DNA of 34,164 nt from Bigelowiella natans CCMP2755 (Eukaryota; Cercozoa; Chlorarachniophyceae), in contig ADNK01000234.1 of assembly GCA_000320545.1 (NCBI GenBank), positions 25,001-59,164 of the forward strand. The letters run 5' to 3'. Position 1 is the stretch's first letter. Each line of letters starts with the position of its first letter. Under the pieces are notes generated by a model, which was given only the letters and a program-made list of their open reading frames with translations, was not told where the DNA came from and did not search any database. Positions 21,101-32,557 of the stretch are shown piece by piece. Both the position numbers and the translations under genes were made by a program.

Positions 21101-22500
21101 AATTTAGAAGTGGGGAATCGAAGGAATACTTATCCACAACCATTAATAATTGTACAAATTTCTGGTAACCATTTGTTTTAAAAAAATGCAAATTAATGGA
21201 TGCCTCTTGTTTTTGGTTCAGAAATGAATTTTGGTAAAAGCCGAAACTAGCTAGGTATTAGCAGCTGCGGCAGATTCGCGTTTCCAATCTCGCCGAGCTG
21301 ATTTTCTCTATAAGTACGCACATTTGTCTCTGGACTTTTGATGTGCGCAAAGTGTTTATCGAGGGGGAAAGTGGCCAATTTCTGTGCGAATGAGCTCGTA
21401 ATGCTCACAACGTAGCATATTTTCCCCTCAAATTTCCGAGGGAGGGCTGCCTTATTCGTGAGAACTGAGCATATGAAGGAAAGGGTTCAGATATGATGGA
21501 GGTTATAAAGGCTGCAAGGAGAAGAAAACACGCCCACGTACCCCGAGCCCGCATAGGTGACGGCCGGAGCCAGCGTTGAGGTTACCCTGACCCAGGCAGG
21601 ACGACCATTGCAGCACCAAAGGTCTGTCCGTTGTCGCACAGAAAGAGTTGGATTCCTTTTAAATATAAAACATCGCACAAAATGCTCTTATTTCTTCCAC
21701 AGAACATGCCATTTTTTCATGTCGTAGATCACAACTTCAAGATCCCAAAATACGAATTTCAGGAGAACATTTTGCAGCCCAATTCCTTAAGACAACAAAG
21801 ATGGCCGAATAGTTCCAGAGACCCGCTCCATTTCGAAAGGAAAAATAGTTCCGGTTATCATGGGGTACCTATTACGACGCCTCGTTTTTGCGGCGAATTC
21901 GCTGTCGCCGTGTCAAAAAGTATTGGGTATTTCCCTTCTTTTTTTTAGCAGTTCCTCCGTTTGTGGAGCGCTATGGAATTCCACCTAGCGGCATGCTCTT
22001 GTTCAAGTCTCACACGCTCACATGCGCACCTGATTCATTCCTCCACGTGCAAAAATGCTCCACGCAGCAACCAGAAGGAATCTTCGCGCATATGCTGTTA
22101 GGAGTGCGAATTCTCTTTGAAAGTGACAAGACGACAACAGCACTTACTCCCATTCTCGCTCATTTACGCATGGTAAGGCATGCTAGGAGATTTCTCGTAC
22201 TCTGAATATTATATTCGCATAGAATGCACAGTAATATATGAAGAAAATATCAAATTAGAATTGTCGTACTTTGAATTTATGCCACGTTTTCCGATTTCTC
22301 GACCTAAACTAAAACTTACTCAAGCTGGAATCTAACACCAGAACCCAATCGCAGAGAGAGCGAACGCTGCGGTTTACTTATTCCTCACTCTCCCTTCACC
22401 TGCTCTCGTACGTGTACCTTTTTCTTCTAAGACGTTTCATCTTCTCAATCTCGACGAGAGGAATCATATATCTTGAAGAGAAAGAGGTGTGAACGACAAG
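21101..22500. other. Region upstream of the PDCD4-like gene, no gene recognised
   Basis: Contains the promoter and 5' region of the gene starting at 22501. Open frames at 21631-21948 and 21888-22205 (+) and 21678-21487 (-) have no domain I recognise and no clear splice chain. They could be remnants or exons of an unidentified gene. Confidence 0.35.
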
Positions 22501-24291
22501 ATGTCGACAATAAAGAGCAAGAAGCGCGACAAGATTAAGCACTCCGGTTGGTGAACATGTATCTTTTTTGTTCTGCGTTATTTATGTGGTTCTTTTGTTT
22601 AGTATCATCTTGCGAATTATGCAATGTGTGACAGACATTTGTCACCCCCATGACACCTATTTGTCGGTTTAATGTGTAGCTAATGCGATGCTGAAGAAAA
22701 ATGGGCAGGCAAAGAAAGGTATTATCGATGAAACAGCGATGAGAGTAATCGATTCAAAATCTAAGACAGATGGTATACAGGTGGTGGGGGTGGCAAAGGT
22801 ACCTGGGGCCGAGCTGGGGACGAATACAAATATGATGACGATGAGGCTTATCTTGATTGGAAAGGTGGAGCTCTAATTCCTTATGAGAAAAATTACGAAA
22901 ATGAGTGCTTCTCACCGCCCTCATACAGAAGTCCTTTTTTCCAAAACTTAGATCCCAATTATGACTATGCTGGTGAGGAGCATGGCGGGTTCTATTTCTC
23001 CTCCATCCCAGCAGAGAAAGTCGAGAAAGCCTTCGCCGCTAGTATAAAGATGCAAGGCCTCTTTAAGGACAAGATTCGCGAGGCTGGAAAGGAGTACTTC
23101 AAGGCACTCGACAAGAATGAATTCAAACAAAGCGTTTCTGATACAAAGATGCGTGATTCCCTGCTTTTCCACGAAATTGTCAAGGTGGGCAAGTCGTTCT
23201 AGTTAGTGTCCTGTGATCTCCGAGATCCGACCTGATTCCATACAAAAATTGCAGGAGGTTCTGAAGCTCGCCCTTGACCGTGGTGATAAGGGACTTCACG
23301 CTTCTTCCGAATTGTTTCGGTACTTGATGAAGGAGAAGGTGATAGACTCTCGCCACGTCTACAAAGGCTTTTACCACCTTTTCAACCAGGTAACCGTTTC
23401 TCCCCTCACTTTCTGTTTCCATTCCTCTATTTTCATCTTCTGGCAATTGTTTCCCCATATTGTCATTTACCGCACCCCTTTTCAACACACATCTCAGATC
23501 GACGAGCTTACTATGGACTGTCCTAAGGCAAAACAACATCTTCTCTACATGCTAGAATGCTCTCTTCTTTTGGGGCTGGACCAGAAGCAAATTGATCATC
23601 TCAAGGCCTCGCTAAAGCACACGACGGACCCCAAAACCCTCAAGAAGACAAAGGGTGCAATTGAGCAGTGTGTGAAAGAGTATATGGATAGTGAGGATGC
23701 GAGTGAGCTGGTTAGGTGCTTCACGGAGATGAAGGTACCCTTTATGGGCCACGAGCTGGTTAAGAAGGCCGTGTCCATTGCCCTAGACCGCGGAACAAGG
23801 GAAAAGGAGCTGGTCTCGCTGGTGATCGCTGAGGTGAGCGGCCGCTCTGTATCAAGGGAAGAGGTAGATAAAGGGTTCGAGATCTTGCTCCAACGCGTGG
23901 AAGACCTGCACATGGACGTTCCAAAGATTCTCGAACACCTCTCAGCCTTCGTTGCCCGTGCCGTGGCGGACGAGGCCCTTGCCCCGAGTTTCCTCCTGCA
24001 GGTGCACATTCAGCAGGGTGATGGCGGTTACGAGGTAGTTCAGCAAGCGCAGCGCCTTCTCGCCAAACGTGGGGCTACACAAAGGCTTTCGCGTGTCTGG
24101 GGCCCTTCCTCCGGGGACAGCATCCACAAACTCAAGAAAAATGTCAAGGACCTCGTAGACGAGTTCTTTGCATCGAACGACATGCAAGAGGCGATCCAGC
24201 TCGTTAAAACGCTACCACCGCATTTTCGCCACGAGGTTGTGAAAAGGACCTTTGTTTTGGCACTATCTAGGCAGCAAAGGTATTAGCTTCT

Positions 24292-24329
<38 letters not shown>

Positions 24330-24765
24330 CGGACACACACACAACCCTGAGGTTGTCGAGCTTTCTTGCTTCCCTAGTACCAAGAAATGTGTTATCTAGT
24401 GATATTTTAAAAGTCTTATCTGCATTATGACAATCAAGGGAATTGGACTTATGCGCATCGTTTCTAAAGACTCTTGAGAAGCACAAGGTGGTGGCAACCG
24501 ATGCACGTGTTTGTATGTTTCCGTATTATAACAGCTTTTTGTTTGATTGTTTGTTTGTTTGTTGTGGGTTTGATTTGGAAAGGTTATTTGGAGGACCCAA
24601 TTGGAGAGGGGAATCGCACGGATCGAACGTAACCTGGATGACATGGCGCTGGACAATCTCAAAGCAAAGGAGCACTATGCGGAGCTCATACAGAAGCTCA
24701 ATATTGGACCCTCTACGACCAAAAAGGAACAGGAGAATACCGACAAGAAGGAAACAGAGGCTTGA
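22501..24765 (+). CDS. PDCD4-like protein with three MA3 domains
   Basis: Seven in-phase exons give 552 residues: 22501-22546, 22680-22718, 22781-23184, 23255-23389, 23498-24279, 24439-24508 and 24583-24765. The basic N-terminus leads to GGGGKGTWGRAGDEY (about 29-43) and LDPNYDY, matching the conserved GKGTWG...DPNYD segment of PDCD4-family proteins. MA3 domains lie at about 124-245 (EVLKLALDRGDKGLHASSEL), 260-378 (ELVKKAVSIALDRGTREKE) and 419-538 (HEVVKRTFVLALSRQQRE). MA3 domains bind the helicase eIF4A and compete with eIF4G, restraining cap-dependent translation, so a cytoplasmic or nuclear translation regulator is inferred. Animal PDCD4 has two MA3 domains and plant MRF proteins four; three is intermediate. 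The 24508/24583 junction was chosen by phase and is slightly less certain. Confidence 0.9.
24290..24332. repeat. (TC)n(CG)n tract in an intron
   Basis: Begins about ten bases after the donor at 24279 of the PDCD4-like gene, inside the intron 24280-24438. Confidence 0.85.
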
Positions 24766-25633
24766 TAGCCAGCGGGCAGAGTTGTAAATATGGAAGATAA
24801 ACATTTATGGTTATGAGCCATATATTTTCAAGGATAGTTTGTTTCTCCAATGGATCAGGCCTTTGCGGCAGACAAGACGCGTTACTGCGAATATCGAACG
24901 TACAGACGTTGCTTTACTTCGTTGATGATGACACACGCGATGTACTCAGTCATTTAATATGGCTAGGAAACATCGTGCCCTGAAACTTACAACACATTAC
25001 AATTATGCTTGTTGCTTCTTCGTAATGACCGCGCGTAAGCAATGCGACGTTCACTTTACCGTAGACTGCAGCATGGAATTAATTAACATCCCTTCAAATT
25101 TACACGTAGGAGATGCATGCATGCTCACAGCATCAAATGGTCTGCGCGCACTATTTTTTTTAACTAGAGAGTTTTGCACATTCGATCGCAAGGCCCTCCC
25201 TAGGATATTACTTCAATTTAGATGTGTAGCCGCTAACTATGCCTGCCTGTTACGCCGCTCATGTCACGGGATTACCACTCCGTACACGTCTAGATGCATA
25301 CCGGTACCCCTATGAGAATGACAAGCAAGATGTGCTATCGCAACGCGGCCAGCCACGCATGCACGCTGGGCATCGAATGGAGGAATTGTGCATAAGACCA
25401 ATTATCCAGTGCCCGCCACTACTGGCCTTATAGCTTGGCTGCGCATGCATGCTGCATGCCTAATGAATAGATCAATTCAGCGACTCAAGCTCAAGTCATA
25501 ATGGATATAATTATATTCTGTATCTACAACACGGTTTCATTGGCATCGGCATTTATTCATTTAGCATTCCAAATCGCGTGATCAATAGATTTCACCCCAC
25601 ATCCGCGAACAATACTAGCGATAGCATCAACAA
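24766..25633. other. Intergenic region between convergent genes
   Basis: Holds the 3' ends of the PDCD4-like gene (stop 24763-24765) and of the minus-strand NDH-2 gene (stop at 25634). It is rich in GCATGC/TGCATG words (25110-25125, 25440-25460). No coding signal is recognised. Confidence 0.5.
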
Positions 25634-27035
25634 TCAGAAGCGGCAGATGTCCCTGCCGAAGACGAAGGATTTGAACCAGTGCATCGGAATGAGGATTTTG
25701 TTCCTCAGGCTGACCTGCTTGCCCCAATACGCAGACCTCCACGTGAGCCACGCCGCAAAGCCTGTGATGGTGGGGCCACCGTGAACCTCCCCTTTATCTG
25801 GCCCGACATTGCTGAGATCTAATACTCCTTTAAATAACCCTAATTGTGCCATTGAGCCAGGATTGAAAAACCGAAACGGTTTGCTGACCGAAGCGGGGTC
25901 CACAGGCTGCTGCGGATCGGGGTGCGTGTTGAGAATCTTGGCCAAATATTCTCCGTGCTGCTGGGCTACCTTAGCGAGGGGTGCTAGCGGGTTTTCTTCG
26001 TTCGCCGCACAGTCTCCGAGGGCAAAGACCCTCCCCTGGTGCTGCGGAACTTGAAGATACTCATCGATTACGAGTCTTCCCGTCCTTCCATGCGCCAAGT
26101 TGAGGCGATCGACGAACTTGACCTGCTTGAGACCTGCGCTCCAAACCATCATACCGAAGGGTAGCTTAGTTCCGTCCGCCAGGATCGCCTGAACTCCTGG
26201 CCGCCCCTCTTTCTGGGACTTCACGACTACTACTCCCTGGGTAGAGGGATCTGGTGCTGTTTCTACGCCATCATCATCATCATCATTTCCAGAGTCAATG
26301 TCCTCCACAGCCGTCACCTTTTTGTTGTGTCGTCATCGTGAGAGGTGTGGTCTGCTTATTGAGCATTTCGGGTGTATGTGGTAATTCCACCTGAGCTCCG
26401 AGACGAATATCGACATTTCTCTTCTTCAAGTCGGACAACACGTATCTTGCGAGGGGGGGGGGGAGAGGAATGGAGAAGAGAAAGGTGGAAGAATGAAGTC
26501 AGGGGTAGATCTACCCAAAGACAGGATGAGAATTATCGCCAATTGTCACAATATCAGCAAATTGGACCGTAGAGTCACTATAACGTGGCTGGGTGCTCAC
26601 TGCATGCATACTTCACACTTACACGACCGCAAACTCTAACGCACACGCACACTCACAAACACAAGAAGCGGATGCTGTTATGTTGCGCAGGAGTATCGTA
26701 CTTGGAAAGAGATTTTTCAAACCCGCCTAGTAGGGCTGGCCCAGCCTGATGAAAGGAATGAGTACCAGAGGGTGTGAATTTGAATGAAGGAAGATGGTCA
26801 GTAAAGAGGGGTGACGGAATTGGAATAAGTCTGGAAATCTCTCTCTCTCCCTCTCTTTCTCTCTTCCTCTCTTCTTGCTCTCCACACTAATCCTAATAGA
26901 TATTGCTGCCTTCACTACTTTCACCCCCACCACCATCACCATCACCGCCACCACGCGTGTAGAATATTACCTCCACAAGCGTGATTTTAATATGCTCTTT
27001 CAGGTCCGGAAACCTACATTACCCAAATATATTAC

Positions 27036-27070
<35 letters not shown>

Positions 27071-27367
27071 GATATAGAAGTGGCACTAGAGACATCGTTT
27101 GCACGCATAATGGTGCAGCACTCGTATACCAAATCGAATGCATGGGAAATGAGAATGATCTGTTGCGCAAATACATGCTTCTATTACTACAAACGCTATG
27201 CTGCTGCTGCTGCTGCTCTAAGACCATCTCGTGCAATCCTCTCGGACGAAATCATGGAGCTCGCCAGTAAACTCGCAGCTGGTTGGGCCTGAACGACGAC
27301 AGAACAGACACATTGTGCTGAACATTCAAGGTTTGCTATGGTTCGTAGTCATAACCCGAATCATCAG

Positions 27368-27415
<48 letters not shown>

Positions 27416-27900
27416 TTATATTATAACTGTCCCGGTTTAGCACCGTACCCCCGCCGACGACCACAAAGCTTAGAAGGCGGTCCCGGTCCTGTAACGTACA
27501 AGAAAAGCCGTGGCAGTTGAGAAAAGGAAGGGAGAGGGGCAAGGGAGGAGGAAGGGGGAAGGTGAGAATAAAAAGAAGAAAAGCTACTCTCTATTCTGTG
27601 TGTTACTCGTCCATAGACAAGCTTCTCATTATTAACCCTCAGTGTGTGAAGATTTCTTCTTTCTCATCTTCTCCCTCCCCCCCCCCCGCCCGCCCTTCAC
27701 ACTTTTACCGCGGTGTTGGAGGGAACACTCGCCCTCTCGAAGCATTCCAGGATCCTGATGCCATGAGATGTGAGGGATTGTTGTCGTCGTTGTCATTTTA
27801 AAGAATTCTTCGACTCGCGTTCATCCCTACCTGTTCCTGATCTTTCGGCTGTGGTACAGATGCTTTAAAAACTGATATGGTTACATATGATAAGAGAATG

Positions 27901-27935
<35 letters not shown>

Positions 27936-28262
27936 ATCTCGTACCATGACTTCGTCTCCCTCCCTTTCATCGACGCCGGGAGTGTTGAATGTGTTGGTCT
28001 TGGCACCGGTGGCAATGACAAGAAAATCATACTGGATTTTGAATTCCTTCTGTATAAAAGAAGATACGAAGCAAAGTGATCGATTTGAGATAGTTTGGCG
28101 AGATGTCTTCTTAGCCATAGAGTTTGCTTCATTCAGAACAATGGTAACAAAAAGTACAGCCAAAGAAAGGGGGGGTTGCTTTGTAAGAGACATCACTGTT
28201 GCTGCACTTGCAATGGCTGGAGCGCATGACAAAAAATCCACAGCTGAAACTTTTCTTCTTCG

Positions 28263-28304
<42 letters not shown>

Positions 28305-28750
28305 AACACACACCACACATTTATATATTTAGATAAAATAAATATCACGATTACATAAAATTATTAAAAATGCACTCAAATTTCTAGAATAACCATTTCC
28401 AGATATTATTGCGAAAATACATTATTAGATACTTTCTCGCCACCTCCCAGCCGTGTGTGGCTGAAGGTAGTAGTGGTAGCAGTAGGAGGAGGAGGAGGGG
28501 GAGGATGAAGAGTAGGAGTAGAATCAATTTTTACCTCCTTAAAAATATCAGAGCAGCTGATCTCTCTCGTATCGAAATCGATTGTTCGTGCTTTCGCCTA
28601 GTACAAGCAGCAAGCAGCAGCCTTAGAGATCATATCCACAGAAAAAAAGGGGGGGAAGATGCGGAGCGAGAGAGGGCATGTGCAAGTGTGAGGAGAACCT
28701 GGTAGTACTCTCCCAGCCCTGGGATTGTACGCACGGGCTCCTGAACCAAG

Positions 28751-28795
<45 letters not shown>

Positions 28796-29410
28796 CATCA
28801 CGGTGCAGGATTGATCGAGGAGTGACGCAGAGAGTTATCGTTAACTTGGCACATTCAGAACCTGGATGCATCGAAACTCCAACGTTCCAACGGCGGTAGA
28901 AGGTAACAACGGGGTGAAGAGGAAATGATTTGCTGGGCTGATGACCTATTCCAGGGAAGAAGATGCAAAACCGGCGTTAATGATGGTTAAGTGGCACAAC
29001 GACAACAGATAGCACGCGAGACGGGACGATATACGGCCGAAGGGAAGAATGTTGAGATGTTTATTCTTCAAGAGAATCTGTTTCACGTAGATTTTGGATG
29101 ATTACCCTGACATCATATTTGTCCTTATCGAGATTCTTAGCAACATGGAACCCTCCTGAGTGGGTGGGTGAGTGAGTGAGTGAGTGAGGAGTTTGGACAA
29201 CAAAAGTGAACGATTTACAAAATTACCCCAACCACTGCCAAGAACTACAACCCTCGGCTTTCCCTGGGTCCCGCCTGCAGTCGCCAGATTTCGTCTTTGC
29301 AGTGCGGGTAAGACCACACGGAGTCGTGTAAGCTTACGGAACTGCGTTGGAAGAAAAATCAAAGTTTTGTCGGGAAAAGGGGTCTTAAGTTCTTTGTGTA
29401 TGGCATTCAT
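25634..29410 (-). CDS. Type II NAD(P)H:quinone oxidoreductase (NDH-2), alternative dehydrogenase
   Basis: Single-subunit flavoenzyme that passes electrons from NAD(P)H to quinone without pumping protons. Fourteen in-phase exons give 514 residues: 29410-29227, 29155-29106, 28945-28862, 28740-28699, 28597-28535, 28049-27945, 27871-27831, 27754-27709, 27488-27449, 27288-27225, 27013-26971, 26745-26702, 26445-26391 and 26317-25634. The N-terminus (about 1-50) is basic and Leu-rich, mitochondrial-type. The FAD motif [11 protein letters not shown] is at 54-64, [24 protein letters not shown] at about 80-103, [19 protein letters not shown] at about 149-167, the NADH motif FVVVGGGPTSCEF at 213-225 and FALGDCA at 385-391. 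The end ([20 protein letters not shown]) is the usual membrane-attachment segment. A short acidic stretch (about 294-306) lies between the two halves. The start is the ATG at 29408-29410. Mitochondrial location is inferred; plastid is not excluded. Confidence 0.95.
27037..27066. repeat. (TA)n microsatellite in an NDH-2 intron
   Basis: Lies in the intron 27224-27014, just upstream of the acceptor of the next exon on the minus strand. Confidence 0.9.
27374..27411. repeat. (TA)n microsatellite in an NDH-2 intron
   Basis: Lies inside the intron 27448-27289 of the minus-strand NDH-2 gene. Confidence 0.9.
27905..27932. repeat. (GA)n microsatellite in an NDH-2 intron
   Basis: On the minus strand this is a (TC)n tract starting about 13 bases after the donor at 27945. 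Confidence 0.9.
28265..28312. repeat. (CA)n microsatellite in an NDH-2 intron
   Basis: CA tract inside the long intron 28534-28050 of the NDH-2 gene. Confidence 0.9.
28755..28789. repeat. (TA)n microsatellite in an NDH-2 intron
   Basis: Lies in the intron 28861-28741, shortly upstream of the acceptor of the 28740-28699 exon. Confidence 0.9.
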
Positions 29411-30008
29411 GGTAAATAGATCGATAGAGAACTCTTCTTGCAAACGATGCGTGTCACCATCTTCGCCATCGGATCTCCTGATTTTGAATTGTCATGAATC
29501 AGCTGTGCTCCAACATCCGCTCAGGTCACTGAGGATATTGTTGTTGTAGTTGTTGCTAAAATATAGACGAAATATATACATAATAATATCTAAAAAAGAT
29601 ACCAGCAATGTATGTTTTTATCTCGGCGGCACCGTGCACATGGAAGAAACGCACACGATGGTTTTCCCGCAATGAAATTCATCGCAGAAACATCTGTGAA
29701 ACATGGCCATGGCACACCACTGGTGCAGTCCAGCGTTCCAGGAAATTTCGAGCAAGCCAATCTCTGGGAGCCAAGACCCGACTTAAGCTGAGACACGGGA
29801 TGGATGATGTCGCATAACAAATATGTCATGCGTCTGCATAACTAAAGGGGCATCAGTCAGCGACCGGGGGATAACCGGTATTTCAGGGATTTTTTGTCAT
29901 CTTCGAGCTTCCCTTGCTCCGTTTACAAACTCGGAATACCAACGAGTAATCTGGCTACCTCTCCTCCTCCTCCCCCCTTGGAGACCACTCTTGTTGGGGA
30001 CAGCTGCC
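29411..30008. promoter_or_regulatory. Shared upstream region of NDH-2 and the K+ channel gene
   Basis: About 598 bases lie between the two divergent starts. Short open frames on both strands (29590-29829) show no domain. An in-frame upstream ATG for the channel occurs at 29823 and would add 62 residues. I prefer 30009 because of its GCTGCCATGG context. No specific regulatory motif is identified. Confidence 0.35.
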
Positions 30009-30941
30009 ATGGAAGAAGAGAAGCGTGATGCGATCCAAGACGTCCAGGAGCTGTCCCGACGGGCATCTCAGCGCGTTAAGGAGCACATTGGCAACTTGAA
30101 TATGACGAGACCGGGTGCAGTTTCAAGCCAGGATGTGAAATCCCAGGGAATTTGGGCCATGCCTTGGCTACGCCTTCCACGGTGTGGGAATGGCCGTAAC
30201 TCACCGCATGTAAGATTTGCAGACGGTTATGAGACGGATGAATACGAGCACGATGGTGAGGAGGAAACGCTGATCACAAACAAGCTTGCGACAGATGATG
30301 ACGAGCGTGAAAGTATGGAAGAAGATCCGCTCATAATCATCAGGGTTTTTGGTGTCTTATTATTCATTGGGACTGGTGTTATTCTTTATGGAATCATGGA
30401 AGGCTGGAGTCCACTTACTGCGCTGTACTTCGTGGTCGGCACCGTCACGGCAGTAGGGTGCGGAGACTTGCATCCTGCCACGTACGGGGGGCAGCTCTTC
30501 ACTGCGTTTTACGCCGTGATCGGCATTTGCATTGTGTTCCGCATACTCCTATTCCTAATTTCACTTCTCCTCGACAGGCATGAAAGCTTCCTCCTACAGA
30601 TTATCTCGACCGATGACCATCGTCCTCTAGCCGAGTTGCGGTCGCAAGCGAACGAGTTAAAAAAGAAGAAGTGGACCAACACGATTATATTTTCGGCTAT
30701 CACTGTTCTCTTGTACGCCACTGTTGGAACATGTTTTTGGTCAATTGGACAGGGTCTCAGTGTGACGACTTCATTATACCTTGTTGTGACAACTCTTCTG
30801 ACAATTGGATACGGAGACATAAAACCTAGTACCCTCGGGGACGGAGCGCTAGCCTTTTCGGTCGTGTTTGTCCTGACTGGAGTTTCTATTACTGCATACA
30901 TCATCTCGAAGGTCGCAGAGATGCATCTTGAACACCTCTAG
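30009..30941 (+). CDS. Two-pore-domain potassium channel (TPK/K2P type)
   Basis: Intronless frame of 310 residues to a TAG. An acidic cytosolic N-terminus (1-106) is followed by two M-P-M units. TM1 is about 109-130 and the first pore reads TAVGCGDLHP (147-156). TM2 is about 163-188, then a Lys-rich linker (LKKKKW, 217-222) and TM3 about 225-246. The second pore reads TIGYGDIKP (265-273), with TM4 about 281-302. This is the layout of plant and algal TPK channels, which conduct K+ across vacuolar or other inner membranes. The first selectivity filter has Cys where Tyr or Phe is normal (GCGD), while the second is canonical GYGD. The frame continues past the TAG for 101 further codons (see 30942-31244). 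Channel identity is firm; membrane location is unknown. Confidence 0.9.
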   Translation: MEEEKRDAIQDVQELSRRASQRVKEHIGNLNMTRPGAVSSQDVKSQGIWAMPWLRLPRCGNGRNSPHVRFADGYETDEYEHDGEEETLITNKLATDDDERESMEEDPLIIIRVFGVLLFIGTGVILYGIMEGWSPLTALYFVVGTVTAVGCGDLHPATYGGQLFTAFYAVIGICIVFRILLFLISLLLDRHESFLLQIISTDDHRPLAELRSQANELKKKKWTNTIIFSAITVLLYATVGTCFWSIGQGLSVTTSLYLVVTTLLTIGYGDIKPSTLGDGALAFSVVFVLTGVSITAYIISKVAEMHLEHL

Positions 30942-31244
30942 AACGAACGTCGGGAAAGAGTTCTAATGCAGAAACTCACACGCCGTCGCATACAGAACAT
31001 GATGAACGAGTCCAAGATAAGTAAGGTTGAAGAGATAGGAGAGTCTCTAGAGGAACTGCCGTGGGCGACATTCCTCTCGGTTATGCTTTTGGAAATGGAC
31101 CTAGTTGATGAGCAATCGATGATGGAAATTCGAGCTCGATGGGAGGAGCTCAGGGATAGCGAGAGGCGTCACGCGATCAAACGAAACATGGAAGTTCTTA
31201 CGAATCCTTCGACGAAAAGCATAGCAGTGAATGGTGAGGTGTGA
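30942..31244 (+). other. In-frame continuation of the K+ channel beyond its TAG
   Basis: Directly after CAC CTC TAG the same frame stays open and ends at a TGA (stop ends 31244). It reads NERRERVLMQKLTRRRIQ, then a Glu-rich helix, then PWATFLSVMLLEMDLVDEQ and IRARWEELRDSER. The spacing and pattern match the C-terminal cytosolic region of TPK channels, where EF-hands usually sit. The Ca2+-binding loop after RARWEEL lacks its Asp ligands, so an EF-hand here would be degenerate. No splice pair that would remove the TAG is visible. Readthrough, a nonsense allele (CAG to TAG) or a sequencing error are all possible. Confidence 0.6.
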
Positions 31245-32003
31245 TTAACAGATAACGTGATTGCACAGTAGAAGTTTGGGTTCAAGGCAATTCAGCTGCA
31301 ATCGATGAATCACAAAATGTCATAATGTAACTGTCAAACAACACGCAGCAATGCATCTTCCTACTGATGTAGGATGTGCGTGCAATGGTGTGCCTAGATT
31401 CGCTCTGGCGTTGTGTGCTGTACGTGCTCACATAGCGCTGTCGCATGCAGTCGATCAAGTCAGATGTAGGAATGTCTAGATGTAGGAAACCCTCCTCCGC
31501 GCGCGTGCCCCGCCACCCGGAAAAACACTTCTAGACCTCTAGACCTGTTTGTGCTCACTTTTCTTGATGCAGCAGGCTTGGACGTCTAGACGTGCATCAT
31601 CCACGAACTTTGCCCATCGCTGCTGCTCACAGACCATGCCCCACACTTCACACTTCATTTCCCCACTGTTCGCGGTAGCAAAAATTGCCAAAATGCGCAA
31701 CATGAAAATTTGTCCACTGCTGATCGACCCATGCTGAACTGAATTGCTAGAATGACATGGTGAAAACCACAGGCACATCACACGTCAATTGTGAAAAGAA
31801 TCTTTGTCAAAAGTGACATGGCAAGAACCCACAGCAGAGCATCGCACCATTGCCCACATCGCAGAATTCACAGCCAGAGCACCAACTGACATCAATGCGC
31901 TCTCCCACTAGAGATTCTGCAATGATCGTCATGCTTTCTTTTCGCGCCAGACGGGATTCGCCGCAGGGAGAGTCTCCGGGAAGATCTTCACACACCAATG
32001 GCA

Positions 32004-32005
<2 letters not shown>

Positions 32006-32053
<48 letters not shown>
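32006..32053. repeat. (CA)n microsatellite
   Basis: A 48-base CA tract in the region upstream of the Gag frame; the longest pure CA run noted in an intergenic part of the window. Confidence 0.9.
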
Positions 32054-32055
<2 letters not shown>

Positions 32056-32557
32056 GATCACACACATGCAACACCAGCTGGAACAACCCAGCGCAATGAT
32101 GGACACCAGGACACAGCAATTTGGCAATGCAATGCGTTGTGTGCACGTGTGTGTTGCATTTGTGCTTGTCTGCAATGAACATCCATTACATTGTCCACAA
32201 TCACAACCGATTCAATTCGTGTGATGCGTGCAATGCAATTGTGCCACAACAGCACACAACGTTGCAGCAGCTCGCTTTTGTTGAACTGCAGTTGATTTTG
32301 AGCATCATGTAGCGGTGTGCTCTGTGTTCAAATCGCAACAGGGCAGGGCCGACGGATGGATTTCTGATTCGGACACGCACGCGGGCTTTCGACAAACAAA
32401 AGACGGGTGTCCAGAACTGTTTCATCGAGAACAGGCTTTTCGAACGCACACCCAACTTTGTAGCGCGTACCACTACGCGGGCACAAGTCACGTGCGACAA
32501 CAAAGGGGTTGTCGCGGATATAGAATATAGATAACGTAGATATTAATACAGCATAGG

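Noticed and set aside
29823-30008. Alternative upstream start of the K+ channel
   Set aside because: In frame, but the added 62 residues have no recognisable feature, and the ATG at 30009 has the better initiation context.
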